Notes: generated by a model not told the origin, from the letters alone. Counted from the stretch's first letter, positions 51,022 through 60,436 are shown. The stretch: 64,000 nucleotides of DNA from Nodosilinea sp. PGN35 (GCF_029109325.1 NZ_JAQKQJ010000019.1:62001-126000); one strand, 5' to 3'. A program made the numbers and translations.

Positions 51022-51040
51022 GCCCAGCGTCTAGGTAGCT

Positions 51041-51241
51041 ATGGAAGCAACTGTACAGGCCCAAGCCTTTAGCATTTTGGCCACCATTGCCCTGGTGCTG
51101 ATGGTGGTTGTGACTGGCGGTGTGATTTACCTGACCGCCGCCGACTGGCGCGATCGCCGTCGCCGCAAAAACGACCAGCAGACCCCCAAGCGCGATCCAC
51201 AGATCGCCAAGCGCTCTCCCAAGGGGATGGCCAAAAAGTAA
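51041..51241 (+). CDS. Small single-helix membrane protein
   Basis: The 66-residue product has one membrane helix (FSILATIALVLMVVVTGGVI, about 10-30) followed by a strongly basic tail (DWRDRRRRKNDQQTPKR). I recognise the shape of a conserved cyanobacterial hypothetical but no function. It lies 19 bp after petN and 20 bp before rsmB, so the three may share a transcript. Confidence 0.75.
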   Translation: MEATVQAQAFSILATIALVLMVVVTGGVIYLTAADWRDRRRRKNDQQTPKRDPQIAKRSPKGMAKK

Positions 51242-51261
51242 TCGGTTAAGAGGCCATTGTC

Positions 51262-52617
51262 ATGTCTAGGGCTTCCGCTGGGGCACGGCAACTGGCCCTG
51301 AATGTGCTGCTTCAGGTGCAGGCAGGGGCCTATGCCGATGTGGCCCTGCACCGTACCCTGGCCCTGGAGGAGGCGTGCCGAGAACACGCTGCGGAGCGCG
51401 CCCTGGCCACCGAGCTGGTCTACGGCACGGTGCGCCGCCAGCGCACCCTGGACGCTCTGATCGATCAGCTGGGCACCCGCCCCGCCGCCAAACAGCCCCC
51501 GGTGCTGCGCCTCGTGCTGCACCTGGGGCTGTATCAATTGCGCTACCTGAGCGCTGTGCCCGCTGCGGCGGCGGTGAACACCAGCGTTGACCTGGCTAAG
51601 GCCAACGGGTTGGGTAAGCTGTCTGGGGTGGTCAATGGCCTGCTGCGCCAGTACATTCGCCAAGCTGAGCAGGCCGACCCCCTGCGGCTGCCCGATCACC
51701 CCGTGGCGGCCTTGGGCATCCGCCACAGCTACCCCGACTGGCTGGTGGCCCTCTGGCTCGACCAGCTGGGGCCATCAGAAACCGAGCAGCTCTGCCGGTG
51801 GTTTAACCAGGTGCCCTCGATCGATCTCAGGGTAAACCGCGATCGCACCACCGTTGCGGCCTTGCAAACCGCCTTTGAGGCGGTGGGCATTGCGGTAGAA
51901 CCCCTGGCGGGCATTCCCTTTGGGCTGCGCCTGGTAAACCACCAGGGGGCACTCACTGACCTGCCGGGCTACGAGGCGGGCTGGTGGAGCGTGCAGGATG
52001 CCAGCGCTCAGCTGGTGGGGCTACTGCTTGCCCCGCAGCCGGGGGACATGGTGCTGGATGTGTGCGCAGCACCGGGGGGTAAGGCTACCCAGATGGCGGA
52101 GATGGTGGGACATGGGGGAAAGGTGGTGGCGTGCGATCGCGCCCCCTCTCGGCTCAAAAAAATCACCGCCAACGCCACCCGCCTGGGCCTCACCAACCTG
52201 CACGTCCACGGGGGCGATAGCACCGACTTAGCCCAGTTTCACGGCCAGGCCGACCGGGTATTAGTCGATGCCCCCTGCTCGGGCCTGGGCACCCTGCACC
52301 GCCACGCCGATGCCCGCTGGCGGCAGAGCCCTGAGGGTATCGCGTCTCTAGCCGAGCTGCAAACCGCTCTGCTGACCGAGGCCGCCCGCTGCGTGAAGCC
52401 CGGCGGCACACTAGTCTACGCTACCTGCACCCTGCACCCCGCTGAGAATGAAGCCGTGATTGAGCAATTCTGCCAAGCCGATCCGGCCTGGCAGATTCAG
52501 CCACCGGACTCCGGATTTGGCAACGGTCTAGAGGTTGCCCCTGAGGGCTGGGTGCGCGTCTGGCCCCACCGCCAAAATATGGACGGGTTCTTTATGGTGA
52601 AGCTGCAAAAGATTTAG
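51262..52617 (+). CDS. rsmB: 16S rRNA (cytosine-967-C5)-methyltransferase
   Basis: The 451-residue enzyme has an N-terminal NusB-like RNA-binding domain (about 1-145) and a C-terminal Rossmann methyltransferase (about 165-451). Motifs: VLDVCAAPGGKATQMAEM (AdoMet), VLVDAPCSGLGTLHRHAD (second Cys) and LVYATCTLHPAENE (catalytic Cys). Normal length. Confidence 0.95.
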   Translation: MSRASAGARQLALNVLLQVQAGAYADVALHRTLALEEACREHAAERALATELVYGTVRRQRTLDALIDQLGTRPAAKQPPVLRLVLHLGLYQLRYLSAVPAAAAVNTSVDLAKANGLGKLSGVVNGLLRQYIRQAEQADPLRLPDHPVAALGIRHSYPDWLVALWLDQLGPSETEQLCRWFNQVPSIDLRVNRDRTTVAALQTAFEAVGIAVEPLAGIPFGLRLVNHQGALTDLPGYEAGWWSVQDASAQLVGLLLAPQPGDMVLDVCAAPGGKATQMAEMVGHGGKVVACDRAPSRLKKITANATRLGLTNLHVHGGDSTDLAQFHGQADRVLVDAPCSGLGTLHRHADARWRQSPEGIASLAELQTALLTEAARCVKPGGTLVYATCTLHPAENEAVIEQFCQADPAWQIQPPDSGFGNGLEVAPEGWVRVWPHRQNMDGFFMVKLQKI

Positions 52618-52639
52618 ATGGATGGCCTTCAGGAAACCG

Positions 52640-52885
52640 CTATTCTGACGCCTCAAGCTTTTCGCGCGAATCGCCCCAGTAGGCGCTGACGGTAATCACT
52701 TCCTGGTTGCCCTTGATCTCCGAGGTCCAGCGGTAGACGGTATTTTTGGGGTTTACTCCCACCTCTAGCAGCTTGGCCCCCATGTAGTACTCCATCGAGT
52801 CACGGGTGCGCTTTTTGAAAAACTCAGACTGGTCTTTGGGCACCGTGCGCGACAGATGGGCCTGGGTGTGTTTGGGCTGGGGCAT
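52640..52885 (-). CDS. Conserved cyanobacterial hypothetical protein
   Basis: The 81-residue basic protein (SRTVPKDQSEFFKKRTRDSM, then EYYMGAKLLEVGVNPKNTVY, then RWTSEIKGNQEVITVSAYWG) has no membrane segment. I do not recognise a named domain. It reads as a compact alpha/beta domain with well-behaved codon use. Convergent with rsmB. Confidence 0.65.
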   Translation of the reverse strand: MPQPKHTQAHLSRTVPKDQSEFFKKRTRDSMEYYMGAKLLEVGVNPKNTVYRWTSEIKGNQEVITVSAYWGDSREKLEASE

Positions 52886-53019
52886 AGCGATCTAGCAAAA
52901 CTCGATTTAATCGCCTTATATCATAACCAGCGATCGCAATTCGTTGCAGAGTGCCTGGCCATTCCAGCCGCCGCTCTGGGCAATCTGACTATCAAATATG
53001 GCTCTCGTTGAAGACCACT

Positions 53020-53391
53020 ATGGCGCATCCCATTCGCTGCAAACACTGTGGCCAGTCAATTCGATCGCGCCAGACACTGGCCGTGGTAGGCCGCACCCTT
53101 GAACCCCTGCACAATGCCTGCTACTCCGCCTATGCTGCCCAGCAGCCCTGGTATCGTAAGCCGGGCTGGCCGGTCAACCGCTGGCGATCGCTCCTGGCCT
53201 TCAACGCACTTTTGCTGCTGGGCGTGCTGCTGCTGCATCTGTTGGTCAGGCCGCTGTCGGAGTCTACGGCCCTAGGGCTGAGGCCGCTGCTGCTGGTGAT
53301 CAACGGCTGGCTGCTGCTGGCCCGGCTGATCAGCTATTGGAGTATTGAGCGGCACCTCCCCTCACGGCAACCCAGCGGTGGCAAAAGCTAA
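53020..53391 (+). CDS. Zinc-ribbon-like small membrane protein
   Basis: From ATG 53020 the 123-residue product has CKHCGQSI and HNACYSAY (CxxC...HxxC, a possible half zinc site) followed by two hydrophobic segments (about 53-72 and 80-100). Family not recognised. The frame extends upstream but those residues look random. Confidence 0.65.
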   Translation: MAHPIRCKHCGQSIRSRQTLAVVGRTLEPLHNACYSAYAAQQPWYRKPGWPVNRWRSLLAFNALLLLGVLLLHLLVRPLSESTALGLRPLLLVINGWLLLARLISYWSIERHLPSRQPSGGKS

Positions 53392-53439
53392 CGTTGGCTT
53401 GTGGTCTGCCAAGACGAGGTGACGGGTTAGTGGGGGGTG

Positions 53440-53463
53440 CGAGGTGCAAGGTGCAAGGTGCAT
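53440..53463. repeat. Short GGTGCAA tandem repeat
   Basis: Three copies of the 7-mer (GGTGCAAGGTGCAAGGTGCA) lie in the gap before the M15 peptidase gene's end. A minor simple repeat. Confidence 0.6.
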
Positions 53464-53557
53464 GGATCTGCCTTAACCCCAACCCCCTAAACCTGACGTC
53501 TTAAACCTGCCCTAGACCTCTAGCGCCTATCCCCGTTGCCCCGATCCACGACTTGCC

Positions 53558-54895
53558 CTAAAACCCCCAGGTGCGTTTCGGGCCGGTATCGAGGTGAATG
53601 ATGTTGGGGATGTTGCTGTAGATACCCATGCCCCCCGGCCAGCTCAGCATCAGGGCATTGGCCACCTGGCGACCGCTGAGTCCCTGTACCTGAATGTCGG
53701 CGGCGCGACCAAACAGGTGCTGGCTCTGGGTCGCACCTCCCACCGCCGCATTTACCGCTGGTGGTCGATACCAGGAGGTGATCTGAAAGGGCCGGTTGAG
53801 TCGGTTGCGGGCGGTCTGAAGGGCTCGGGCCAGGCCAATAATGTTGTCAACGATCGCCTGGGTTTCGGGAATGCGGGTGGCATCGCGGGTGGCCTCTCCC
53901 CAGGTAAAGTTGCCCCCCGGAATGATCGGCTGATCGGTGTAGAAGGTGGAGGTGTTGCCCGGCAGGCGAAAGGGGCGACCCACGTACTGGGGCGGCGGCG
54001 GTGCCGGTGGCGCGGTCGGGGGCGGATACACCACGACCCCGGCCCGCTCGACGCGGGCATGGCCCTGGAATATGTACCAGGTATTCAGCCCGTTGATGTC
54101 GTCTTTAACGTACCGGATGGTAAACCGAATGTGGCCGTTAAACGGCCCCTGGGCATCGGCAAAGGCGTAGGCGCTGAGCACAATGGTAGTGCCGGGCGCG
54201 GCGGCGACCCGCTCGTTGGCTGCCAGTTGGCCGCTGTCCACCGGACGGCGCTTAAACAGCGTGTTGGCGGTTACCCGCAGCACAAAGGCATTGGGGTCTG
54301 GGCGGGGAAACACCACATCGTTGTCAAGGGTGACATAGGCGTGGGGGGTAAATACAAACCAGGTGCTCAGACCATTGACAAAGTCTTCGGGGTTGCGAAT
54401 GGCGATCTTGATGTGGTTGTTGAAATTGCCCTGGCTGTCGGCAAAGGCGTAGGAGTGCAGGTTGTAGGTTTGCCCCCGAGGCACCGCCACGGTTTCGCTG
54501 GGGTCGAGCAGGGTGGAGTCGAGGGGGCGGCGCTTGAGCAGAGTGCCGATGTTAATCCACAGCACGGGCATGCTCTCCTGGTCTTCGTGGGGGTAGACCA
54601 CAACGCCGTCGGCCTCGACCTGGGCATCGCGGCTGGGCACAAACCAGGTGTTAAACCCGTTGGGGGCGCTGTCGCGGAAGGCTACTTTAATGTGGCCATT
54701 AAACCCGCCGTTGATGTCGGCGTAGGCGTAGGATTGCAGGGGGTAAAGGCTGCCAGCGGCGATCGCCACCTGCTCATTGGCCGCTAGCTGCCCCGGCGGC
54801 TCTGGTCTCAGCACCAGCACCGTCGCTCGGTTGATTCGCAAAACTTGGTTCACCCTGCATTCCCCACTCTCGTCACGGCCATCATATAGCACCAT
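53558..54895 (-). CDS. M15A-type peptidase with three N-terminal repeats
   Basis: From ATG 54895 the protein has 445 residues (a TTG at 55015 would add 40). Three tandem units of about 95 residues each contain LxSYAxADxxGxFNxHIKxxxR and NGxxTWF, e.g. LQSYAYADINGGFNGHIKVA and LHSYAFADSQGNFNNHIKIA. The C-terminal domain (about 310-445) is a D-Ala-D-Ala carboxypeptidase/endolysin-like M15A_3: ITSWYRPPAVNAAVGGA, SQHLFGRAADIQ (His, Asp) and IIHLDTGPKRTWGF (His). It probably cleaves peptidoglycan peptides. No signal peptide is evident. Confidence 0.85.
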   Translation of the reverse strand: MVLYDGRDESGECRVNQVLRINRATVLVLRPEPPGQLAANEQVAIAAGSLYPLQSYAYADINGGFNGHIKVAFRDSAPNGFNTWFVPSRDAQVEADGVVVYPHEDQESMPVLWINIGTLLKRRPLDSTLLDPSETVAVPRGQTYNLHSYAFADSQGNFNNHIKIAIRNPEDFVNGLSTWFVFTPHAYVTLDNDVVFPRPDPNAFVLRVTANTLFKRRPVDSGQLAANERVAAAPGTTIVLSAYAFADAQGPFNGHIRFTIRYVKDDINGLNTWYIFQGHARVERAGVVVYPPPTAPPAPPPPQYVGRPFRLPGNTSTFYTDQPIIPGGNFTWGEATRDATRIPETQAIVDNIIGLARALQTARNRLNRPFQITSWYRPPAVNAAVGGATQSQHLFGRAADIQVQGLSGRQVANALMLSWPGGMGIYSNIPNIIHLDTGPKRTWGF

Positions 54896-55113
54896 TTTTC
54901 TACCCTGGGGCAACCCCCTAGGGATGGGTATGGCCGATGGTTTCTGAGACTGGGCCCGCTGGACGCTGGTTCCGGGCGCTAGGTTTGGGCTCCGAGTGGG
55001 GGCGCTCCGCGTCAAACGATCCGCCGGAGTAATTTAGGTAATTTATAGATAGCCTTCTCCCCTATGCTGGGAGAACCCCCTGCCCGTGCCGCTGACCGTT
55101 CTTTTTTGTATCT

Positions 55114-57288
55114 ATGACTTCTGTATCGCGCCTCAAGGCCAAACTCCCCACGCCCCTGGTTGCCCTGGCCGACCTGGCCTACAACTACTGGTGGAGCTGG
55201 ACAGAGGAGCGGGTGGCTTTGTTTAGCAATCTAGATCCGGCCCAGTGGCAAGCCTGCGGCCACAACCCTGTAGCTCTGCTGGAGGCGGTGCCCGACGAGC
55301 GCCTCTGGCAGGTGGCCGAAGACCCCCACTATCTCAACCGCCTGCGCCAGCTAGCGCGGGAGTTTGAAACCTATCGTCGCGGGGCCTGGCCCAGCCAGGT
55401 CGCCCCGCACCTCAGCCTCGATCGCCCGGTGGCCTACTTTTGCACCGAGTTTGGCCTGCACGAGTCGCTGCCCTTCTACGCGGGCGGGCTGGGGATTATG
55501 GCGGGCGACAGCCTCAAGTCGGCCTCTGACCTGGGGGTGCCCATGGTGGGGGTGGGGCTGCTCTACCGCCAGGGCTACTTTCACCAGCGGCTCAACCGCA
55601 GCGGCTGGCAAGAAGAGCACTACACCCACTGTGAGGTGACGCATCTGCCGCTGGAGCTGGTGCGCGATGAGTTTGGTCAGCCGGTGACCATCAAGGTCGA
55701 TATTCGCCAGCGCACGGTGCGGGTGCAGGTGTGGCGGGTACAGGTGGGGCGATCGCAGCTCTACCTGCTCGACACCGACCGCAGCGACAACGACTCCCTC
55801 GATCGCCGCATTACCAGCCACCTCTACGGCGGCAATGCCGAAACCCGGCTGGCCCAGGCCCTGGTGCTGGGCATTGGCGGCGTGCGGATGCTCCACGCCC
55901 TCGACATTGAGCCCACGGTGTACCACCTCAACGCCAGCCACGGGGCCTTTGCCCTGCTGGAGGTGGCCCGCCGAGAGCTGCGCTACAGCGAGGCCGACTT
56001 TGGGGCGATCGCCAAGCAGGTGCGCCAGCGCAGCGTGTTCACCACCCATTCGCCAGTGTCGGCGGCCAGCAACGTGTTTTCTGCCGACCTGATCGAGTCA
56101 TTTTTGGGCGGCTACTGGCCCCAGCTCGGCCTCGCGCGGGAAGAATTTTTGGCTTTGGGCAACCGCCGTCCCGACGACCCGTGGGATCTCTTTTCAATGA
56201 CGGTGCTGGCTCTGCGGCTGAGCGGCAAGGCCAACGGCGTTAGCCACCGCCACAGCGAACTCTGCCGCGACATGTGGCAGGCCCTCTACCCCGATCGCGA
56301 GGTCTCCCAGGTGCCCATTGGGGCGATTACCAACGGCGTCCACGCCCGTACCTGGACTGCGCCCCTGATGATGGACCTCTACCGCCAGCACCTGGGGGCT
56401 GACTGGCCGACCCACCTGGCCGACCCCGACCGCTGGGAGGGCATCAGCGCTATTCCCGACGAGCAGCTGTGGCAGCGGCACAACCTGCTAAAAGAACGGC
56501 TGATTGCCTACGCCCGCGATCGCGTGCGGGCCGCCCGCCGCAGCCGGGGCGAGGCCGCCGATGAAATCGCCGCCGTAGACAACCTGCTGGATCCGGCGGT
56601 GCTCACCCTGGGCTTTGGCCGCCGCTTTAGCCCCTACAAGCGGGGTGAGCTGCTGTTTAGCGACCTGCACCGGGCGATTCGCATTTTGGCCCACGCGCGT
56701 CGCCCCATCCAAATTATCTTTGCGGGTAAGGCCAGCCCCAGCGACGACGAGGGCAAGCGCATCATTCAGCGGCTGATGGAGTGGTGCCGCCACCCGGCTC
56801 TGCGCGATCGCGTCGCCTTTATCGAAGACTACGACATGGCGGTAGCCAAGCTGCTGCTGGCCGGGGTTGACCTGTGGCTCAGCCACCCCCGCCGCCCCGA
56901 AGCCTGCGGCACCAGCGGCCAAAAGGTGGCCCTCAACGGTGGCCTCAACTGTGGCACTCTCGACGGCTGGTGGGCCGAGGGCTACCAGGCCGGGGGGGGC
57001 GGCCAGGTGGCCAACGGCTGGGTAATTGGCCAGGTCGACCCCGGCACCGACCCCGACAGCCAAACCCGTCAGGATGCCGACGCCCTCTACGACCTGCTTG
57101 AGCGCTCCATCGCCCCGGTGTACTACCAGCGCGATGGGGCCGGGCTGCCCCGCCAGTGGATCGCCATGGTGAAAGCGTCGATCCGTTCCTGCGCGCCCCG
57201 CTACAGCAGCGATCGCATGGTGGGCGAATACCTCACCCAGATGTACACCCCCAGCGCTGAGCCCGCCCTGGCCAGCCCCGCCCCATGA
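55114..57288 (+). CDS. glgP: Alpha-glucan phosphorylase (short GT35 type)
   Basis: The 724-residue enzyme phosphorolyses glycogen to glucose 1-phosphate. The N-terminal DUF3417-like part (YNYWWSWTEERVALF) precedes the GT35 core with the PLP lysine K604 in ACGTSGQKVALNGGLNCGTL and GGLGIMAGDSLKSASDLG. It is shorter than the 800+ residue classic form, as expected for this subfamily. The next gene overlaps by four bases. Confidence 0.92.
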   Translation: MTSVSRLKAKLPTPLVALADLAYNYWWSWTEERVALFSNLDPAQWQACGHNPVALLEAVPDERLWQVAEDPHYLNRLRQLAREFETYRRGAWPSQVAPHLSLDRPVAYFCTEFGLHESLPFYAGGLGIMAGDSLKSASDLGVPMVGVGLLYRQGYFHQRLNRSGWQEEHYTHCEVTHLPLELVRDEFGQPVTIKVDIRQRTVRVQVWRVQVGRSQLYLLDTDRSDNDSLDRRITSHLYGGNAETRLAQALVLGIGGVRMLHALDIEPTVYHLNASHGAFALLEVARRELRYSEADFGAIAKQVRQRSVFTTHSPVSAASNVFSADLIESFLGGYWPQLGLAREEFLALGNRRPDDPWDLFSMTVLALRLSGKANGVSHRHSELCRDMWQALYPDREVSQVPIGAITNGVHARTWTAPLMMDLYRQHLGADWPTHLADPDRWEGISAIPDEQLWQRHNLLKERLIAYARDRVRAARRSRGEAADEIAAVDNLLDPAVLTLGFGRRFSPYKRGELLFSDLHRAIRILAHARRPIQIIFAGKASPSDDEGKRIIQRLMEWCRHPALRDRVAFIEDYDMAVAKLLLAGVDLWLSHPRRPEACGTSGQKVALNGGLNCGTLDGWWAEGYQAGGGGQVANGWVIGQVDPGTDPDSQTRQDADALYDLLERSIAPVYYQRDGAGLPRQWIAMVKASIRSCAPRYSSDRMVGEYLTQMYTPSAEPALASPAP

Positions 57289-58130
57289 CCCTCTGGCAGG
57301 CCGATCTGCACCGCCCACCCCTGGCTGACCCCAGCGGCGAACCCCTATGGGAAATCTTGCTGTGCAGCGACGATTTTGCCTTTAGCTACGGGGCTACGGC
57401 TCCCCAGTCGGCGGTGAACAAAGCCTGGGTGAGTGAGCAGGTGAGCATCGCGCTAGAAAAAGCGGGCAATCCCCCAGCAAAGATTCAGGTGTTTCGCCCC
57501 CAGGCGCTGTCGCTGCTGACCGTTAGCTGTGAGTCGCTGGGAATTGTGGTCGAACCGACGCGGCACACCCCCACCCTGCACCAGTGGCTCCAGCAGCGGG
57601 CCAAATGGTACCCCAGCCAGCCCAACGCCATTCCTGTGCCCTACAACCCGCTGCACATTGAGTCGCCGCCCCCCGTGCCCCTGCCGGAAAATCTCTGGGG
57701 CGAATCCTGGGGTTTTACGGCGCTAGCGGCCTACGACTTTGAGCAAACCCTGCCCTACGAACCCATTCCCCTGCGCCACCTGCCGCCCAATCTCATGCCC
57801 TCCCGCCTGGGCCTGGCCAGCACCACGCCCATTCCCGGCACAGTGGTCGATGCGGGACGACAGGCAATGGCCCTGGCCCAGTGGATTCAGGCCAATGCTC
57901 CCGCCTGGCTGAGCTACGTGCGGGGGGAGCCGGATGGATTGATTTTGGAGGCGGGATTGTGCGATCGCTGGGTGTTCACCACCTTCAGCGACCCCGATGT
58001 CGCCGCTGCCGGTCAGCGCTTTGAGCAGCGCAAGCGGGAGAGCCAGGGTCTCCACTTTCTGCTGGTGCGCCCCGACGACTCAGGCATGACCACCACCGGC
58101 CTCTGGCTATTGCAGCAGCCGTTAGGATAA
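57285..58130 (+). CDS. Tab2/Atab2 family RNA-binding protein
   Basis: The 281-residue protein matches the Tab2/Atab2 (DUF1092) family: WQADLHRPPLADPSGEPLWE, FRPQALSLLTVSCESLGI, RHTPTLHQWLQQRAKWY and the C-terminal LCDRWVFTTFSDP. In plants and algae Tab2/Atab2 binds photosystem mRNAs and supports psaB translation. The ATGA overlap with glgP suggests coupling of translation, an unexpected pairing of glycogen breakdown with photosystem synthesis. Confidence 0.9.
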   Translation: MTLWQADLHRPPLADPSGEPLWEILLCSDDFAFSYGATAPQSAVNKAWVSEQVSIALEKAGNPPAKIQVFRPQALSLLTVSCESLGIVVEPTRHTPTLHQWLQQRAKWYPSQPNAIPVPYNPLHIESPPPVPLPENLWGESWGFTALAAYDFEQTLPYEPIPLRHLPPNLMPSRLGLASTTPIPGTVVDAGRQAMALAQWIQANAPAWLSYVRGEPDGLILEAGLCDRWVFTTFSDPDVAAAGQRFEQRKRESQGLHFLLVRPDDSGMTTTGLWLLQQPLG

Positions 58131-58183
58131 GAATGTCGGGTTATGATTATGGGTTACGGTTCATAGGAGGCGATCGCAGCACT

Positions 58184-58801
58184 ATGGTTTCATCCGCCAT
58201 TCGCACAGGTTTAACCCTAGAAACCTTTATCGCCGACTATGGCGATAATGAGCGCTATGAACTGATTGATGGGGAACTCATTGACATGGAGCCAACGGGG
58301 CCTCACGAGCAGGTCGCAGCATTGATTGGTCGGAAGCTAAATGTAGAAATTGACCGCATGGCGGTGCCCTACTTCATTCCCTACCGCTGTCTCATTTCTC
58401 TGTTGGGAACTAGCACCGCTTTTCGTCCAGACCTGGTTGTATTAGATGAAACCAAACTTGCCCAAGAGCCACTCTGGAGCCGTGAGCCTGTAGTCAGCCG
58501 AGGCGATACCGTCAAACTGGTGGTCGAAGTAGTCAGCACCAATTGGCAAAATGATTATGCCCGTAAGTACGAAGACTACGAAAATTTAGAAATCGAAGAA
58601 TACTGGATTGTTGACTACCTTGGGCTAGGAGGCAAGCACTACATTGGCACGCCTAAAGAGCCAACCATCACCATTTGTCGGTTAATCAACCAGAGCTACA
58701 GTAAGACTTTACTACAGGGTTCAAAACCCATAGAATCTGCTGTTTTTCCTGAGCTCAAGCTATCTACAGATGTCTTGTTTGCCTTTGGTCAAAGCCGATA
58801 G
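58184..58801 (+). CDS. Uma2-family (DUF820) PD-(D/E)XK nuclease-like protein
   Basis: From ATG 58184 the product has 205 residues; ATG 58133 is an alternative. The DUF820 core is visible: YELIDGELIDMEPTGPHEQV, FRPDLVVLDET (Asp), VKLVVEVVSTNWQNDYARK (Glu, Lys) and IEEYWIVDYLG. Such genes are abundant in cyanobacteria and mobile. The AT content is slightly higher than in neighbours. Confidence 0.85.
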   Translation: MVSSAIRTGLTLETFIADYGDNERYELIDGELIDMEPTGPHEQVAALIGRKLNVEIDRMAVPYFIPYRCLISLLGTSTAFRPDLVVLDETKLAQEPLWSREPVVSRGDTVKLVVEVVSTNWQNDYARKYEDYENLEIEEYWIVDYLGLGGKHYIGTPKEPTITICRLINQSYSKTLLQGSKPIESAVFPELKLSTDVLFAFGQSR

Positions 58802-59137
58802 ATTAGCTATGCCGCCGTAGTTTGGGTTAGCGATAGCGTAATCAAACGAAACTGCTGCTGGTGTTGAGTTTTGCCTTCGACAAAGCTGCGCCAACGTGGC
58901 TTTTGCCCAATCTATAGAGCTTTTGCAGTTTGAGGAAACGCGGCATTACAGTGCGTAAAACCATGGATACTATCATGGCCACATTTTGTATCGAGGATAA
59001 CCATGCTCTCCTGTTCTCAGACAGAGATTTTGTCCCATTTGTCGATTATCTCAACCTCAGAGCTTTCCTCATCATTTAGTGGCCTCCGATGCCGTCAGGG
59101 GCCTATGATAATGCAGTCCAGCTAGACAATAATTACC
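58802..59137. other. Intergenic region upstream of mtnP
   Basis: 336 bp with no supported gene. It includes a short imperfect hairpin (CCATGGATACTATCATGG, about 58962-58979). The mtnP promoter is presumably here. Confidence 0.4.
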
Positions 59138-60016
59138 ATGGCGGCACAGGCACAGATTGGCATTATCGGCGGCAGCGGTCTCTACCAAATGGAAGCTCTG
59201 ACCGATATCGAAGAAATTCGCATTGACACCCCCTTTGGCAGCCCCTCCGATGCCATTATTCTCGGCACGCTGGATGGCACCCGCGTGGCGTTTTTGGCCC
59301 GCCACGGGCGCGGCCACACCCTCATGCCTACAGAACTTCCCTTTCGCGCCAACATCTACGCCATGAAATCCCTCGGGGTGGAATACCTGATCTCCGCCTC
59401 CGCCGTCGGTTCGCTTAAAGAAGCGGCTAAGCCATTGGATATGGTGGTGCCCGACCAGTTTATCGATCGCACCCGCAACCGCGTCAGCACCTTCTTTGGC
59501 GAAGGGCTGGTGGGCCACATTACCTTTGGCGACCCGGTTTGCAATGCCCTGGCCAAGGTGCTGGCCGATGCGGTCGAAAGCCTGGAGCTGCCCGAGGTTG
59601 GCCTGCACCGGGGCGGCACCTACGTCTGCATGGAAGGCCCAGCCTTCTCCACCAAAGCTGAGAGTGAGCTGTACCGCAGCTGGGGGGCCACCATCATCGG
59701 CATGACCAACCTGCCCGAGGCCAAGCTGGCCCGTGAGGCCGAAATCGCCTACGCCACCCTGGCCCTGGTCACCGACTACGACTGCTGGCACCCCGACCAC
59801 GACAGCGTCACCGTGGAAATGGTGATCGGCAACCTGCAAAAGAATGCCGTCAACGCCCAGCGGGTGATTCGCGAGGTGGTGAACCGCATTGCCGCCAACC
59901 CGCCCGAGTCAGAGGCCCACTCGGCGCTGAAGTACGCCATCATCACGCCCCTTGACAAGGCTCCGGCAGCGACCCTAGATAAGCTCAGCCTGCTGTTGAA
60001 GAAGTACCTTCCCTAA
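59138..60016 (+). CDS. mtnP: S-methyl-5'-thioadenosine phosphorylase
   Basis: The 292-residue phosphorylase cleaves MTA, the by-product of spermidine synthase, to adenine and methylthioribose 1-phosphate. Motifs: IGIIGGSGLYQMEAL, ARHGRGHTLMPTELPFRAN, ISASAVGSLKE and VCMEGPAFSTKAES, then GMTNLPEAKLAREAEI. It complements the fused AdoMet decarboxylase-spermidine synthase at 47707. Confidence 0.95.
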   Translation: MAAQAQIGIIGGSGLYQMEALTDIEEIRIDTPFGSPSDAIILGTLDGTRVAFLARHGRGHTLMPTELPFRANIYAMKSLGVEYLISASAVGSLKEAAKPLDMVVPDQFIDRTRNRVSTFFGEGLVGHITFGDPVCNALAKVLADAVESLELPEVGLHRGGTYVCMEGPAFSTKAESELYRSWGATIIGMTNLPEAKLAREAEIAYATLALVTDYDCWHPDHDSVTVEMVIGNLQKNAVNAQRVIREVVNRIAANPPESEAHSALKYAIITPLDKAPAATLDKLSLLLKKYLP

Positions 60017-60018
60017 CT

Positions 60019-60054
60019 AAGAACCCCGGATTTTTTGAAAAATCCAGGGTTCTT
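60019..60054 (+). terminator. Rho-independent terminator after mtnP
   Basis: AAGAACCC..GGATTTTT and AAAAATCC.GGGTTCTT pair over most of their length with a two-base loop, three bases after the mtnP stop. The arms supply A- and T-runs on both strands, so it may act in both directions. Confidence 0.8.
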
Positions 60055-60094
60055 TAACCTACAGCAAGCGGCCTAAACAGTATCTACACTTGCA

Positions 60095-60328
60095 CTAGGC
60101 GCTGCAACGGCGGGGGCGCTTGCGCTCTGACTTTTTCTTGTAGCCGATCGCCTGGGCGGCGTTGCTGTCGGGGCCAAACTGCGCCCGCACGGCTTCTTTC
60201 ATGCCTAAAATCGAGTTGTGAAAGTCCCATTCGGCCTGGCGGGCGGCATCGGTGGCGGCTTTGACCATGGCTTGCAGCTCGGTTTCTTTTTGCTGCATGG
60301 CCAGCATGGCGTTGTCTCGTCTATGGCC
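60095..60328 (-). pseudogene. Remnant of a conserved hypothetical protein (C-terminal part)
   Basis: The last ~78 residues of a 134-residue frame (AMQQKETELQAMVKAATDA, then AAQAIGYKKKSERKRPRR) look like the C-terminus of a conserved cyanobacterial protein that ends in QAIGxKKKSERKRP. The upstream part of the frame (60329-60499) looks random and runs into the 21-bp repeat array, so the N-terminus has probably been lost by insertion or rearrangement. Family function unknown. Confidence 0.5.
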
Positions 60329-60436
60329 AAGATCGCCCGGTGCAGGAAGCATACTGCGGCCTCGATTTGGAAGATTGTGACCCAACACCAGCGGTTTTGA
60401 TGAAACCTGGATGAATGCTACAACGGGTCGAAGCAA

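Noticed and set aside
53594..54787. Long open frame opposite the M15 peptidase (397 codons, plus strand)
   Set aside because: Lies fully antisense to a gene with clear repeats and catalytic motifs; its composition (Gly/Val/His-rich) is that of a high-GC shadow frame.
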